Source of the DNA: Pilimelia anulata
GTDB lineage: Bacteria > Actinomycetota > Actinomycetes > Mycobacteriales > Micromonosporaceae
Reading direction: 5' to 3'
Assembly: GCF_014647895.1 (NCBI RefSeq)
Contig: NZ_BMQB01000001.1
Location: 372,001 to 436,000 of the forward strand
DNA: 64,000 bases
Below the pieces are notes generated by a model. That model searched no databases and was not told the DNA's origin. It worked only from the letters and a program-made list of their open reading frames with translations. Shown here piece by piece: positions 19,098 through 28,245 of this stretch. The position numbers and the translations under genes were made by a program. Every line of letters starts with the position of its first letter. Within the stretch, counting starts at the first letter, position 1.

Positions 19098-20533
19098 CCA
19101 GTCAGGGTCAGCGGTTCCGCCGGCGGGCCCTCCGCCGGGGGTACAAGGTCGACGAGGTCGACGGCTTCCTGGACCGGGTCGAGGCGACCCTCGCCGGGGA
19201 CGAGGCCGGCGCCCCGGTCTCCGCGCAGGAGGTGCACGACGTGGTCTTCCGCGTGCGCTTCGGCGGGTACGACGAGTGGCAGGTCGACCTGCACCTGGAC
19301 CGCGTCGAGCGGCAGCTCGCCGAGCGCGAGGAGTCCGGCGGCCGGGCGCCGCTGCGCGACTCCGCCGACGCCGGCCGGGGCGAGCGGGCCGGCGTGCCCG
19401 AGCGGGCCGCAGCGGCCGCCCGGCCGGGCGAGGGCGGCCGGTACGCCGAGCCGGCGTACGCCACGGGCGAGCCGAGCGGGTACGGCCGCGGCGGCGGCGA
19501 GGCGGCCGGGTACGAGCGGTTCGCCGGCGCCACCCGCGACGACCAGCCGGGCTACGGCGAGCCGGGGTTCGGCGGCCGCGGGCCGGGCCGGCACGGCAAG
19601 GCCGAGATGACGACCGAGATGCGGCTGGCCGACCGGGACCGCCCCGAACCGGGCTACGGCGGCCCCGGACCCGACGGCCCGCCCGGCGGCTTCGGCGGCC
19701 GCGGCGAGCCGGGGTACGGCGAGCGCGCCCCCGAGCCCGCCGGCTTCGGCCGCGGCGAGCAGAACGGCGGCGGGTACGGCCGCCCCGACGCCCCGTACGG
19801 CGGCCGCGGCGAGCCCGCCCCCGCGTACGGCGGCCGGGAGCCCGCGCCCGGCGAGTACGGCGGCCGCCCCGAGCCGGCCGGCTACGGCCGCGGCGAGCCC
19901 GACCCCGGCGGCCCGGGCGGACCCGGGTTCGGCCGCGGCGAGCCGCCCCGCGAGCCGGCCGGGTACAGCCGGCCCGAGCCCCGCGCCCCCGAGCCCCCGC
20001 GCCCCGAGTCCGGCTACGGCGCCCCGCGCGCCGAGCCGGGCTACGGCGAGCCCGAGCGCGACGACCCGCGCGGCTACGGCCGGCGCGGCGAGCCCGGCTA
20101 CGGCGAGCCGTCGACCGGCGGCTTCGGCGCCGCCCGGCCCGAGCCGCCGGAGCCCGGCTACGGCGGACCGCCGCCGCGCGATCCCGGCTACGGCCCGCCG
20201 CCCGGCGGCGGCTTCGGCCCGCCCGCGGGCGGCGGCTTCGGCGGCCCGCCCGGACCGGGCGGCGGCCCCGCCGGCGGGCCGGGTCCGGAGTTCCAGCGGG
20301 TCGAGGAGCTGCGGCGCGGGTTCCAGCCGCGCCGGTTCGGCAGCGGGTACGACCCGGCCGAGGTGGACCGGCTGTTCGACGGGATCCTGTCGGCGCTGTC
20401 CGGCCGCGGCCCGATGCCGGTGAGCCCGGCGGAGCTGGAGCGGGCCCGGTTCGGCCTGGTGCCCGGCGGCTACTTCGAGGCCGAGGTGGAGGCCGCGCTG
20501 CGCGAGGTCAGCGAGCTGCTGCGCCGGTACTGA
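19094..20533 (+). CDS. DivIVA-domain protein with Gly/Tyr/Pro-rich centre
   Basis: Predicted cell-envelope or polarity protein. The N-terminus (residues ~5-75) has two DivIVA-like segments, [26 protein letters not shown] and [22 protein letters not shown]. The C-terminus repeats the pattern ([26 protein letters not shown] and [24 protein letters not shown]). In DivIVA-family proteins FxxxxxGYxxxEVDxFL is the membrane-targeting start. Between them lie ~330 residues of low complexity built from GYGEP, GYGG, GFGR and similar units. It has 479 aa, no membrane helix and no long coiled coil. It overlaps rlmN by four bases. The exact partner is unknown. Confidence 0.75.
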   Translation: MTSQGQRFRRRALRRGYKVDEVDGFLDRVEATLAGDEAGAPVSAQEVHDVVFRVRFGGYDEWQVDLHLDRVERQLAEREESGGRAPLRDSADAGRGERAGVPERAAAAARPGEGGRYAEPAYATGEPSGYGRGGGEAAGYERFAGATRDDQPGYGEPGFGGRGPGRHGKAEMTTEMRLADRDRPEPGYGGPGPDGPPGGFGGRGEPGYGERAPEPAGFGRGEQNGGGYGRPDAPYGGRGEPAPAYGGREPAPGEYGGRPEPAGYGRGEPDPGGPGGPGFGRGEPPREPAGYSRPEPRAPEPPRPESGYGAPRAEPGYGEPERDDPRGYGRRGEPGYGEPSTGGFGAARPEPPEPGYGGPPPRDPGYGPPPGGGFGPPAGGGFGGPPGPGGGPAGGPGPEFQRVEELRRGFQPRRFGSGYDPAEVDRLFDGILSALSGRGPMPVSPAELERARFGLVPGGYFEAEVEAALREVSELLRRY

Positions 20534-20543
20534 CGCGCGGGAT

Positions 20544-20572
20544 CGGCCGGGCCGCGGAGCGCGGTCCGGCCG
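20544..20572. terminator. Bidirectional terminator between convergent genes
   Basis: CGGCCGGGCCGCG (20544-20556) pairs with CGCGGTCCGGCCG (20560-20572), 13 bp with one G-U pair and a GAG loop, between the DivIVA-like and DUF2631 stops. It can serve both strands. Confidence 0.7.
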
Positions 20573-20587
20573 GGGTGGCGCGGCGGG

Positions 20588-20812
20588 TCAGGAGCGCAGG
20601 CCGCTGCGGCGCAGGCCCTCCTCGACGACGATGCCGAGCAGCATGAGGCCGGCGATCACGTACGAGACGTAGTTCTCCACCCGGCCCTGGTGGTTGCCGA
20701 ACACGGCCATCAGCACGATCACCAGGGCCGAGAGCACGCCGGCGATCTGCCACGGCCTGCGGCGGGTCGGCCTGAGCTGGTCCGGTGCGGTCACGGGAGC
20801 GTTGCCAGCCAC
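20588..20812 (-). CDS. DUF2631-like small membrane protein
   Basis: A 74-residue protein with two predicted membrane helices (WQIAGVLSALVIVLMAVFG and YVSYVIAGLMLLGIVVEEGLL-like) and a conserved-looking start, MAGNAPVTAPDQLRPTRRRPW. The sequence and the location between rlmN and dxr match the actinobacterial DUF2631 family; its function is unknown. It starts at GTG 20812. A duplicated 16-base sequence lies just upstream (20828-20863). Confidence 0.75.
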   Translation of the reverse strand: MAGNAPVTAPDQLRPTRRRPWQIAGVLSALVIVLMAVFGNHQGRVENYVSYVIAGLMLLGIVVEEGLRRSGLRS

Positions 20813-20827
20813 GTCGTCCGGCCCTTC

Positions 20828-20863
20828 CTACTCGCGCGCCCGGGGCTCTACTCGCGCGCCCGG
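20828..20863. repeat. Two perfect 16-base direct repeats, 20-base period
   Basis: CTACTCGCGCGCCCGG occurs at 20828-20843 and again at 20848-20863, in the divergent space between the DUF2631 gene and the MBL/Rieske gene. The spacing is about two helical turns, so a regulator could bind both copies. Confidence 0.55.
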
Positions 20864-21043
20864 AGCGCGGCCGGTCGGCCGATCGGGCCGGGGCGGCGGG
20901 CGCGGGCGCGAGGCGCGTCGTCCGCGCCCAGTCTCGCACGCCGGCCGTGCCGCCGGTGGCCGGGTCGGGCCCTGGTGGGATGGTTGTGGCGGAGACTGGG
21001 ATAGTCGTGGGGAGACATCGCCACGGCCAAGGGAGAATCCACG

Positions 21044-22591
21044 GTGCGGATCACCGGTACCGGTCACGCCAGCATGCGCATCGACACCCCGGCGGGCAGC
21101 ATCCTGACCGACCCGTGGGTGAACCCCGCGTACTTCGCGTCCTGGTTCCCGTTCCCGGACAACGCGCAGCTCGACTGGGAGTCGCTCGGCGACGTCGACT
21201 ACCTGTACGTCTCGCACCTGCACCGGGACCACTTCGACGCCGCCCACCTGCGCCGGTACGTCAGCAAGAAGGCCACGGTCCTGCTGCCGGAGTACCCGAC
21301 CAGCCAGTTGGAGGACGAGCTGCGCGAGCTGGGTTTCACCCGGTTCCTGCGCACGGTCTCCGACGAGGTGCACGAGCTGGACGGCGGTCTCAGGGTCATG
21401 ATCCAGGCGCTGATCAGCCCCACCGACGGGCCGATCGGCGACTCGTCGCTGTGGGTGGAGTACGACGGCGTCCGGCTGCTCAACCAGAACGACGCCCGCC
21501 CGACCGACCTGACCCGGTTCACCGAGCTGGGCCACGTGCACGCGCACCTGCTCCAGTTCTCCGGGGCGATCTGGTACCCGATGGTCTACGAGCTGCCGCA
21601 GGCGGCGAAGACCGCCTTCGGCAAGCAGAAGCGGGAGCGGCAGTACGACCGCACCTGGCGGTACATCGACGACCTCAGGGCGTCGTGGGTGTTCCCGATC
21701 GCCGGACCACCGTGCTTCCTGGACGACGAGCTGTGGCACCTCAACGACATCCACGGCGACGAGGGCAACATCTTCCCGGACCAGGCCGACTTCGTCCGCG
21801 AGTACGCCAAGGTGGGCGGGAGCAACGCCGTCGTGCTGCTGCCCGGCACGGTCACCGAGCTGACCGCGGACACCTGCGACACGGTGCAGCCGGTGCCGTC
21901 CGTCGAGGGCTACTTCGCCGACAAGAAGGCCGTGCTGGAGGAGATGCGCGACCGCAAGCGGCCGGTCATCGAGGCGGAGAAGGCGTCCTGGCGGCACCCG
22001 GAGATCGACGTGCTGGCGGCGCTGAGGAAGCGGATCGAGCCGCTGCTGGAGGAGTCCATCTACATGGCCAAGGGGGTCGGCGGGCCGGTCCGGTTCGACC
22101 TGACCGACGAGGCCGGCGAGGTGGTCGAGTCGATCAGCGTGGACTTCCCGGGCAAGGTCGTCCGGCCGTACGCGGGGGAGAAGGTCCGGTACCGGTTCCG
22201 CACCGGCCGGGCGCTGATCGAGCACCTGATCCACATCGACGAGGGCGACTGGGTGAACTCGCTGTTCCTGTCCTGCCGGTTCTCGGCGGCGCGGATCGGC
22301 CAGTACAACGAGTTCGTCTACTCGTTCTTCAAGTGCCTGTCCGAGGAGCGGTTGCAGTACGCCGAGGGCTGGTACGACGAGCACGAGCGCACCACCGACG
22401 CCGAGGACATCGAGCTGGACGGCTGGCGGGTGCAGCGCCGCTGCCCGCACCTCAAGGCGGACCTGACCCGGTTCGGCGTGGTCGACGGCGACGTACTGAC
22501 TTGCCAATTGCACGGCTGGCGCTTCGACCTGAACTCCGGCAAGTGCCTGACGAGCGTCGGCCACAAGCTGCGCGCCGAGCGCGTCGACTGA
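21044..22591 (+). CDS. Metallo-beta-lactamase fold / Rieske 2Fe-2S fusion protein
   Basis: Predicted metalloenzyme of 515 aa. The N-terminal metallo-beta-lactamase fold has HLHRDHFD (HxHxDH-type, His58, His60, Asp62, His63) after a DPW motif. The C-terminus carries a Rieske cluster motif, CPH (Cys467, His469) and CQLHGW (Cys487, His490). The same two domains occur, in the opposite order, in CMP-N-acetylneuraminate hydroxylase, where the Rieske centre feeds a catalytic iron; an oxygenase-like role is therefore plausible but not shown. GTG 21044 has AAGGGAGAA upstream. It is divergent from the DUF2631 gene and convergent with tetR. Confidence 0.8.
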   Translation: MRITGTGHASMRIDTPAGSILTDPWVNPAYFASWFPFPDNAQLDWESLGDVDYLYVSHLHRDHFDAAHLRRYVSKKATVLLPEYPTSQLEDELRELGFTRFLRTVSDEVHELDGGLRVMIQALISPTDGPIGDSSLWVEYDGVRLLNQNDARPTDLTRFTELGHVHAHLLQFSGAIWYPMVYELPQAAKTAFGKQKRERQYDRTWRYIDDLRASWVFPIAGPPCFLDDELWHLNDIHGDEGNIFPDQADFVREYAKVGGSNAVVLLPGTVTELTADTCDTVQPVPSVEGYFADKKAVLEEMRDRKRPVIEAEKASWRHPEIDVLAALRKRIEPLLEESIYMAKGVGGPVRFDLTDEAGEVVESISVDFPGKVVRPYAGEKVRYRFRTGRALIEHLIHIDEGDWVNSLFLSCRFSAARIGQYNEFVYSFFKCLSEERLQYAEGWYDEHERTTDAEDIELDGWRVQRRCPHLKADLTRFGVVDGDVLTCQLHGWRFDLNSGKCLTSVGHKLRAERVD

Positions 22592-22598
22592 GCGCGGC

Positions 22599-23327
22599 TC
22601 AGCCGGGCGGCGGCGACAGCTCGGCGTTGAACGCCGCCACCTCCGCCTCGAACAGCGGCGTCAGGTCGTCGGCCGCCCAGAACCGCAGGTGGCCGAACAC
22701 CTCCATCGCCACCACGCCGTAGAGCCGGGTCCAGGCGCGCAGGTAGTACGCGACCGCCGCGGTCGGCAGCGCGTCGCCGTGCACCTGGCGGAAGTGGGTG
22801 ATCGCCGTCTCGTCCAGCGCCGCCGGCTGCCGGGCCGCCGCGGTGTTGTTCCACAGTGGCGCGAACGCGGCGATGAACACCTCGCCCAGCCGCCGCCCGG
22901 CGTGGTCCGGCGGCCGCTCCAGGCCGCTGGCCTCGAGCGCCTGGATCGCCGGTACCGGGTTGCCGAACAGCAGCCCGAACTCCGCCGGGTGGCGCAGCGC
23001 CCACGCCCGCAGCGCGCGGGCCATCGCGATCGGCGGCGCGGGCGGCGGGCCGGCGCAGGCGTCCCGGGCGGCCTCCACCTCGCCGCGCAGCTCGTCGTAC
23101 AGGTCGGTGGCGAGCGCCGCGACCAGCGCGTCCAGGCCGGGGTAGTACCGGTACAGCGCGGCCGCCGTCAGCCCCATCTCGCGGGCGATGGCCCGGACCG
23201 ACACCTCGGCCACGCCGCCGCGCACGAGCAGCCCGCGGGCCACGGACTTGATCTCCGTACGGGTGGCGGCGCGCTGCCGCTCCCGGCGGGACGGGCCGAC
23301 GTCGCGCGTCGGTGTGGTGGACGTCAT
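22599..23327 (-). CDS. TetR/AcrR family transcriptional regulator
   Basis: DNA-binding repressor of 242 aa. The N-terminal helix-turn-helix reads TRTEIKSVARGLLVRGGVAEVSVRAIAREMGLTAAALYRYYPGLDALV, typical of TetR with its YRYF-like recognition helix end. The ligand-binding domain fits the TetR_C_13/WHG-type group (ALRHPAEFGLLFGNPV). It is transcribed divergently from the mmpL gene, with a palindromic operator in the 190-base gap, so it probably represses mmpL and itself. The start at 23327 is supported by GGGAGAG upstream on the minus strand. The inducer cannot be read from sequence. Confidence 0.9.
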   Translation of the reverse strand: MTSTTPTRDVGPSRRERQRAATRTEIKSVARGLLVRGGVAEVSVRAIAREMGLTAAALYRYYPGLDALVAALATDLYDELRGEVEAARDACAGPPPAPPIAMARALRAWALRHPAEFGLLFGNPVPAIQALEASGLERPPDHAGRRLGEVFIAAFAPLWNNTAAARQPAALDETAITHFRQVHGDALPTAAVAYYLRAWTRLYGVVAMEVFGHLRFWAADDLTPLFEAEVAAFNAELSPPPG

Positions 23328-23340
23328 CGCTCTCCCGAGT

Positions 23341-23399
23341 GTGGTAAACACCATCACCGCTGGCCCACACTGTTCGCAACAGCGAACAGTGTTCACCAC
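23341..23399. promoter_or_regulatory. TetR operator between tetR and mmpL
   Basis: ACACTGTTCGC (23367-23377) and GCGAACAGTGT (23382-23392) form a perfect 11-bp palindrome with a 4-base centre. An outer imperfect pair, GTGGTAAACAC (23341-23351) and GTGTTCACCAC (23389-23399), differs at one base. The nested arrangement 14 bases upstream of the tetR start is what a TetR dimer-pair site looks like. Confidence 0.75.
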
Positions 23400-23517
23400 C
23401 GGTCGCCCGCGGCAGCCGTTCGGTTCGCGGCGGCGGCCGGTGTCCAACCCTCGCTGGCCGTGGCGTAAGCCTACGCCGCGGAACCGGCGTCGGGCCCGTC
23501 CGATCTGGGAGGTCGCC

Positions 23518-25713
23518 GTGTTCGCTTGGTGGGGGCGCGCGGTCGTCCGGCTGCGCTGGTGGGTGCTGGCCCTCGGGCTCGCGGTCGCGGTACTGGGTGC
23601 GACCTGGGGCGGCGGCGTCTTCGACCGGGTCGTCAGCGGCGGCTTTTTTGTCAAGGACAGCGAGGCGGCCCGGGCCGGCGACGCGATCACCGCGGCGTTC
23701 GGCGAGCAGGGCAGCCACGTGGTCGTGCTGTACCGGGACCCGCTCGCCACCGTGCAGCAGCCGACCTTCCGGCAGCCGGTCACCGAGGCCGTCGCCCGGG
23801 TGCGCGCGCTGCCCGGCGTGCGCGAGGTGCGCAGCGCCTTCGACGCCCCGCCCGGCACGCCGGCCGCGGCGGCGCTGGCCGCCCGGTACATCGCCCGGGA
23901 CCAGCACGCGACATTGGTGACGATCCAGCTCACCGCCGGCGACGACGACGGCCGGCTGGCCGCGTACGAGCGGGTCGCCGCGGCCGCCCGGGCGCCCGGC
24001 CTGCGCACCGACGTCGGCGGCGGCGTCGGGTTCCAGGCGCAGGTCAAGGAGCGGTCCAGTGCGGACCTGACCCGGGCCGAGCTGTTCTCCGCGCCGGTCC
24101 TGCTGCTGATGCTGCTGCTGATCTTCCGCGGGTTGATCGCCGCGACCACGCCGCTGATCATCGGGGCGCTGGCGGTGCTCGGCTCGTTCATCATGGTCCG
24201 GGTCGTGACCATGTTCGCCGACGTGTCCGTGTTCGCCATCAACGTGATCACGCTGCTCGGGCTCGGCATGGCGGTGGACTACGCGCTGTTCGTGGTGAGC
24301 CGGTTCCGCGAGGAGCTGGCCGACGGGTACGACGTGCCGGCCGCCATCGCCCGCACCGTCGGCACCGCCGGCCGGACCGTGCTGGTCTCCGGCCTGACCA
24401 TCGCGCTCGCCCTGGCCAGCCTGCTGATCTTCCCGCAGTTCTTCCTCCGGTCGATGGGCCTGGGCGCCATGTCCGCGGTGCTGGTGGCGATGCTCGGCGC
24501 GCTGACCGTGCTGCCCGCGCTGCTCGCCGTCCTGGGCCACCGGGTCAACGCGCTGCGCCTGCCGCTGCCGCGACGGCGCCGCCCGGTCGGGCCGACCGGC
24601 GCGGCGGCCGGGGCGTGGGCACGGATCGCGCACAGCGTCATGCGCCGGCCGGTGCTGTACGCGGTGGGGGTGGCGGCGGTGCTGCTCGCGCTCGCGGTGC
24701 CGGCGTACCGGATGACCTGGGGCGGCTTCGACGAGCGCATCCTGCCGGCGGGGACCGAGGCGCGCACGGTCAGCGAGGTGGCCCGGCGGGAGTTCCCCGA
24801 CGGCGGCGCCGACCGGATCCAGGTGTTCGTCCGCGGGGTGCCCGCGGCCGCGGTGCCGGGCCTCGCCGCCACCCTCGGCGCGGTGCCGCCGGCGGCCGGC
24901 GCGGAGGTCGTCACCCAGCGCGGCGACGCGGCGCTGGTGGCGGTCCGGTACCCCGGCGAGGCGACCGACGCGCGCACCCAGGACCTCGTCCGGGACCTGC
25001 GCGCGGTGCCCGCCCCGGCGGGCGCGGAGGTGTTGGTCGGCGGCCGGACGGCGAACGACGTGGACGTCCTCGACGGCCTGCGCGACCGGCTGCCGTGGAT
25101 GGCGGTGCTGATGGCGGCGAGCACGTACGTGCTGCTGTTCTTCGCCTTCGGGTCGCTGCTGCTGCCGCTCAAGGCCGTGCTGATGAACCTGATCTCGATC
25201 GGCGCCTCGTACGGCGTGATGGTCTGGGGCTTCCAGGACGGCCACCTGGCCGGCCTGCTGCACTTCACCTCGACCGGCTTCCTCGACCCGACGAACCTGA
25301 TCATCATGCTGGCGGTGCTGTTCGGGCTGGCCACCGACTACGAGGTGTTCCTGCTCTCCCGGGTCCGCGAGGAGTGGGAGGCCACCGGCGACAACACCCG
25401 GGCGGTCGCCCTCGGCCTCCAGCACACCGGGCGGATCATCACGGCGGCGGCGCTGCTGCTGATCCTCGTGGTGGCCGGGTTCGCCGCCGGCAGCATCACC
25501 ATGATCAAGATGGTCGGGGTGGGCGTGATCGTGGCGATCGTGCTCGACGCCACGCTGGTCCGGCTGCTGCTGGTCCCGGCGACGATGCGGCTGCTCGGGC
25601 GGTGGAACTGGTGGGCGCCGCGGCCGCTGGCCCGGCTGTACCGCCGGTTCGGGCTGCGCGAGTCGGCGGCGGCCCAGCGCTACGACGCGTGGACCCCGGC
25701 GGACCGCGGCTGA
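23518..25713 (+). CDS. MMPL family RND-type transporter
   Basis: Large membrane transporter of 731 aa, RND superfamily, MmpL type, which exports lipids or drugs using the proton gradient. It has the usual duplicated plan: helix, ~170-residue periplasmic loop, five helices, then again. The conserved [17 protein letters not shown] and, in the second half, [19 protein letters not shown] are the proton-relay motifs (DY pairs). GTG 23518 has a perfect GGGAGG 5 bases upstream. A small hairpin GGCGTA/TACGCC (23462-23477) lies in the leader. Regulation by the divergent TetR is likely. Cargo unknown. Confidence 0.9.
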   Translation: MFAWWGRAVVRLRWWVLALGLAVAVLGATWGGGVFDRVVSGGFFVKDSEAARAGDAITAAFGEQGSHVVVLYRDPLATVQQPTFRQPVTEAVARVRALPGVREVRSAFDAPPGTPAAAALAARYIARDQHATLVTIQLTAGDDDGRLAAYERVAAAARAPGLRTDVGGGVGFQAQVKERSSADLTRAELFSAPVLLLMLLLIFRGLIAATTPLIIGALAVLGSFIMVRVVTMFADVSVFAINVITLLGLGMAVDYALFVVSRFREELADGYDVPAAIARTVGTAGRTVLVSGLTIALALASLLIFPQFFLRSMGLGAMSAVLVAMLGALTVLPALLAVLGHRVNALRLPLPRRRRPVGPTGAAAGAWARIAHSVMRRPVLYAVGVAAVLLALAVPAYRMTWGGFDERILPAGTEARTVSEVARREFPDGGADRIQVFVRGVPAAAVPGLAATLGAVPPAAGAEVVTQRGDAALVAVRYPGEATDARTQDLVRDLRAVPAPAGAEVLVGGRTANDVDVLDGLRDRLPWMAVLMAASTYVLLFFAFGSLLLPLKAVLMNLISIGASYGVMVWGFQDGHLAGLLHFTSTGFLDPTNLIIMLAVLFGLATDYEVFLLSRVREEWEATGDNTRAVALGLQHTGRIITAAALLLILVVAGFAAGSITMIKMVGVGVIVAIVLDATLVRLLLVPATMRLLGRWNWWAPRPLARLYRRFGLRESAAAQRYDAWTPADRG

Positions 25714-25756
25714 CCCGGCGGGCGGGGGCGGGGCGGGGCTCCGGGAGAATGGGCGG

Positions 25757-26980
25757 GTGACTGGTGACGTGAGGCGGATCGCCCTGCTCGGCTCCACCGG
25801 ATCGATCGGCCGGAGCGCGGTCGACATCGCCCGGCGGCACCCCGACCGGTTCCGGATCGTGGCCCTCGGCGCCGGCGGCGGCAACGTCGACCTGCTCGCC
25901 GCCCAGGCCCTCGACCTCGGCGTGGAGGTCGTCGGGGTGGCCAGGGCCAGCGCCGCCCAGGACCTGCAACTCGCCTTCTACGCCGCGGCGAGCAAGCGCG
26001 GCTACGCCACCGGCAGCTTCGCCGTCCCGCGGATCGTGGCCGGCCCCGAGGCGATGACCGAGCTGGCCGGCTGGCCGTGCGACGTGGTGCTCAACGGGGT
26101 GGTCGGCTCGCTCGGCCTGGCCCCGACGCTGGCCGCCCTGCGCGCCGGCCGGACGCTGGCCCTGGCCAACAAGGAGTCGCTGGTCGCCGGCGGGCCGCTG
26201 GTCCGGGCCGCGCTGGCCCGGCCGGACCAGATCGTGCCGGTGGACTCCGAGCACAGCGCGCTGGCCCAGTGCCTGCGCGGCGGCCGGGCCGCCGAGGTGC
26301 GCCGGCTGGTGCTGACCGCGAGCGGCGGCCCGTTCCGCGGGCGCGGCCGGGACGAGCTGGCCGACGTCACGGTGGCGCAGGCGCTGGCGCACCCGACCTG
26401 GGACATGGGCCCGGTGGTCACGCTGAACAGCGCCACCCTGGTCAACAAGGCGCTGGAGGTGATCGAGGCGCACGAGCTGTTCGGCACGGCGTACGACGAC
26501 ATCACCGTGATGGTGCACCCGCAGTCGGTGGTGCACTCGATGGTCGAGTTCACCGACGGTTCGACGCTGGCCCAGGCCAGCCCGCCGGACATGCGGCTGC
26601 CGATCGCGCTGGCCCTGGGCTGGCCGGACCGGGTCCCCGGCGCCGCCGGCGCGGTCGACTGGACGGCCGCGCACACCTGGGAGTTCGCCCCGCTGGACGG
26701 GTCGGCTTTCCCGGCCGTCCGGCTGGCGATGGACGCCGGTCGGGCCGGCCGGTGCCGCCCGGCGATCTACAACGCGGCGAACGAGGAGTGCATCGCGGCC
26801 TTCACCGCCGGCCGGCTGCCGTTCCTCGGGATCGTGGACACCGTCGAGCGAACCCTCAGCCTGGCGCCCGACCTTGCCGAACCGAGTACCGTGGGCGATG
26901 TCCTCGCCGCCGAAACGTGGGCCCGGCGCCGGGCCAACGAGCTGATCGACCGCGCCAGCAAGACCGGTAAGGGAGCTTGA
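25757..26980 (+). CDS. dxr: 1-deoxy-D-xylulose 5-phosphate reductoisomerase
   Basis: Second step of the MEP isoprenoid pathway: DXP to MEP with NADPH, the target of fosmidomycin. The motifs are [18 protein letters not shown] (NADPH site), [23 protein letters not shown] (metal ligands), [42 protein letters not shown] and [18 protein letters not shown]. It has 407 aa, normal length. The GTG start lies 6 bases after GAGAAT. The stop TGA shares its A with the ATG of the protease gene (TGATG). ispG, a later enzyme of the same pathway, is two genes away. Confidence 0.96.
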   Translation: MTGDVRRIALLGSTGSIGRSAVDIARRHPDRFRIVALGAGGGNVDLLAAQALDLGVEVVGVARASAAQDLQLAFYAAASKRGYATGSFAVPRIVAGPEAMTELAGWPCDVVLNGVVGSLGLAPTLAALRAGRTLALANKESLVAGGPLVRAALARPDQIVPVDSEHSALAQCLRGGRAAEVRRLVLTASGGPFRGRGRDELADVTVAQALAHPTWDMGPVVTLNSATLVNKALEVIEAHELFGTAYDDITVMVHPQSVVHSMVEFTDGSTLAQASPPDMRLPIALALGWPDRVPGAAGAVDWTAAHTWEFAPLDGSAFPAVRLAMDAGRAGRCRPAIYNAANEECIAAFTAGRLPFLGIVDTVERTLSLAPDLAEPSTVGDVLAAETWARRRANELIDRASKTGKGA

Positions 26981-28224
26981 TGAAGGAAATCCTGGGCATC
27001 GTCGCCTTCGCGCTCCTGATCCTGATCTCCGTGAGTCTGCACGAAGCCGGACATATGGCCACGGCCAAGATGTTCGGGATGAAGGTGACGCGGTTCTTCG
27101 TCGGCTTCGGCCCGACCCTCTGGTCGTTCCGCCGGGGCGAGACCGAGTACGGCCTCAAGGGCATCCCGCTGGGCGGTTTCGTCAAGATCGTCGGGATGAC
27201 GGCCGCGGACGACGACGTCGAGCCGCAGGACGAGCACCGGGCCATGTGGCGGTACCCGGTGTGGAAGCGGACGATCGTGATGTCCGCCGGCTCGGCCGTG
27301 CACTTCCTGCTGGCGCTGGTCGCCACCTGGGTGATGGCGATGACGCTCGGCCTGCCCAACCGCAGCCTGCCCGACGAGGCGTCGGCGCTGCCCGCGTACG
27401 TCAAGGTCACCGAGTGCGTCGTGGTGGCCAACGACCCCACCCGGGCCTGCTCGGCGGCCGACCCGCGCAGCCCCGCCGCCCTCGCCGGCCTGCGCGACAA
27501 CGACCGGATCACCGCGATCAACGGCACCCCGGTCAGCACGTTCGCCGACCTGCTCGCCACCACCCGGACCGTCCCGCCCGGCCCGGCCACGATCAGCTTC
27601 GAGCGGGACGGGCAGCCGCGGACGCTCACCGTCGACCTGGCCGCCGTCCAGCGGGCGCCGGTCGACGACCCGGCCGGCGCGCCGCGCACGGTCTCGGCGA
27701 TGGGCGTGGGCCTCACCCTGCCGCCGGGCACCAGGACCATGCTCACGTACGGGCCCGGCGAGGCCGTCGGCGCCACCCTGTCGTTCACCGGCTTCCTGGC
27801 GGACAAGACCGTCGAGGCGATGCAGCGGTTCCCGGAGAAGATCCCGGCCCTGTGGGCGTCGCTGACCGGCGCCGAGCGGGACGCGGACACCCCGATCAGC
27901 GTGGTCGGCGCGAGCCGGCTGGGCGGGGAGGCGTTCGCCCACGACGCGTGGGAGATGTTCCTGTTCCTGTTCATCTCGCTGAACTTCTTCGTCGGCCTGT
28001 TCAACCTGCTGCCGCTGCTGCCGCTGGACGGCGGCCACATCGCGATCAGCTGGTACGAGAAGGCCCGCTCCTGGCTGTACGGCCGGATCGGCCGGCGCGA
28101 CCCCGGCCGGGTCGACTACGCCAAGCTCATGCCGTTGACATACGGGGTCATCCTGGTGTTCGGGGCGTTCACGCTGCTGACCGTGGCGGCTGACATCATC
28201 AACCCGATCACCCTGTTCCGCTGA
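26980..28224 (+). CDS. Site-2 intramembrane zinc metalloprotease (Rip1/RseP family)
   Basis: M50 protease that cuts membrane-bound anti-sigma factors and other transmembrane substrates. HEAGH (His21, Glu22, His25) lies in the first membrane helix and LPLLPLDGGH (Asp350) in the third, together forming the zinc site. A PDZ domain sits between (GLRDNDRITAINGTPVSTFADLLAT). It has 414 aa. ATG 26980 overlaps the dxr stop and is preferred to the TTG at 26977. The dxr-rip-ispG order is the conserved actinobacterial one. The Cys-containing segment KVTECVVVANDPTRACS before the PDZ is also seen in mycobacterial Rip1. Confidence 0.94.
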   Translation: MKEILGIVAFALLILISVSLHEAGHMATAKMFGMKVTRFFVGFGPTLWSFRRGETEYGLKGIPLGGFVKIVGMTAADDDVEPQDEHRAMWRYPVWKRTIVMSAGSAVHFLLALVATWVMAMTLGLPNRSLPDEASALPAYVKVTECVVVANDPTRACSAADPRSPAALAGLRDNDRITAINGTPVSTFADLLATTRTVPPGPATISFERDGQPRTLTVDLAAVQRAPVDDPAGAPRTVSAMGVGLTLPPGTRTMLTYGPGEAVGATLSFTGFLADKTVEAMQRFPEKIPALWASLTGAERDADTPISVVGASRLGGEAFAHDAWEMFLFLFISLNFFVGLFNLLPLLPLDGGHIAISWYEKARSWLYGRIGRRDPGRVDYAKLMPLTYGVILVFGAFTLLTVAADIINPITLFR

Positions 28225-28245
28225 CGCCGAAAGTGGGTTAGCCCG

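Noticed and set aside
22318..25884. Long open minus-strand frame (~1190 codons) opposite mmpL
   Set aside because: Runs through the tetR promoter in the wrong frame, and its sequence is His/Gln/Arg-rich noise antisense to a clear MMPL protein.
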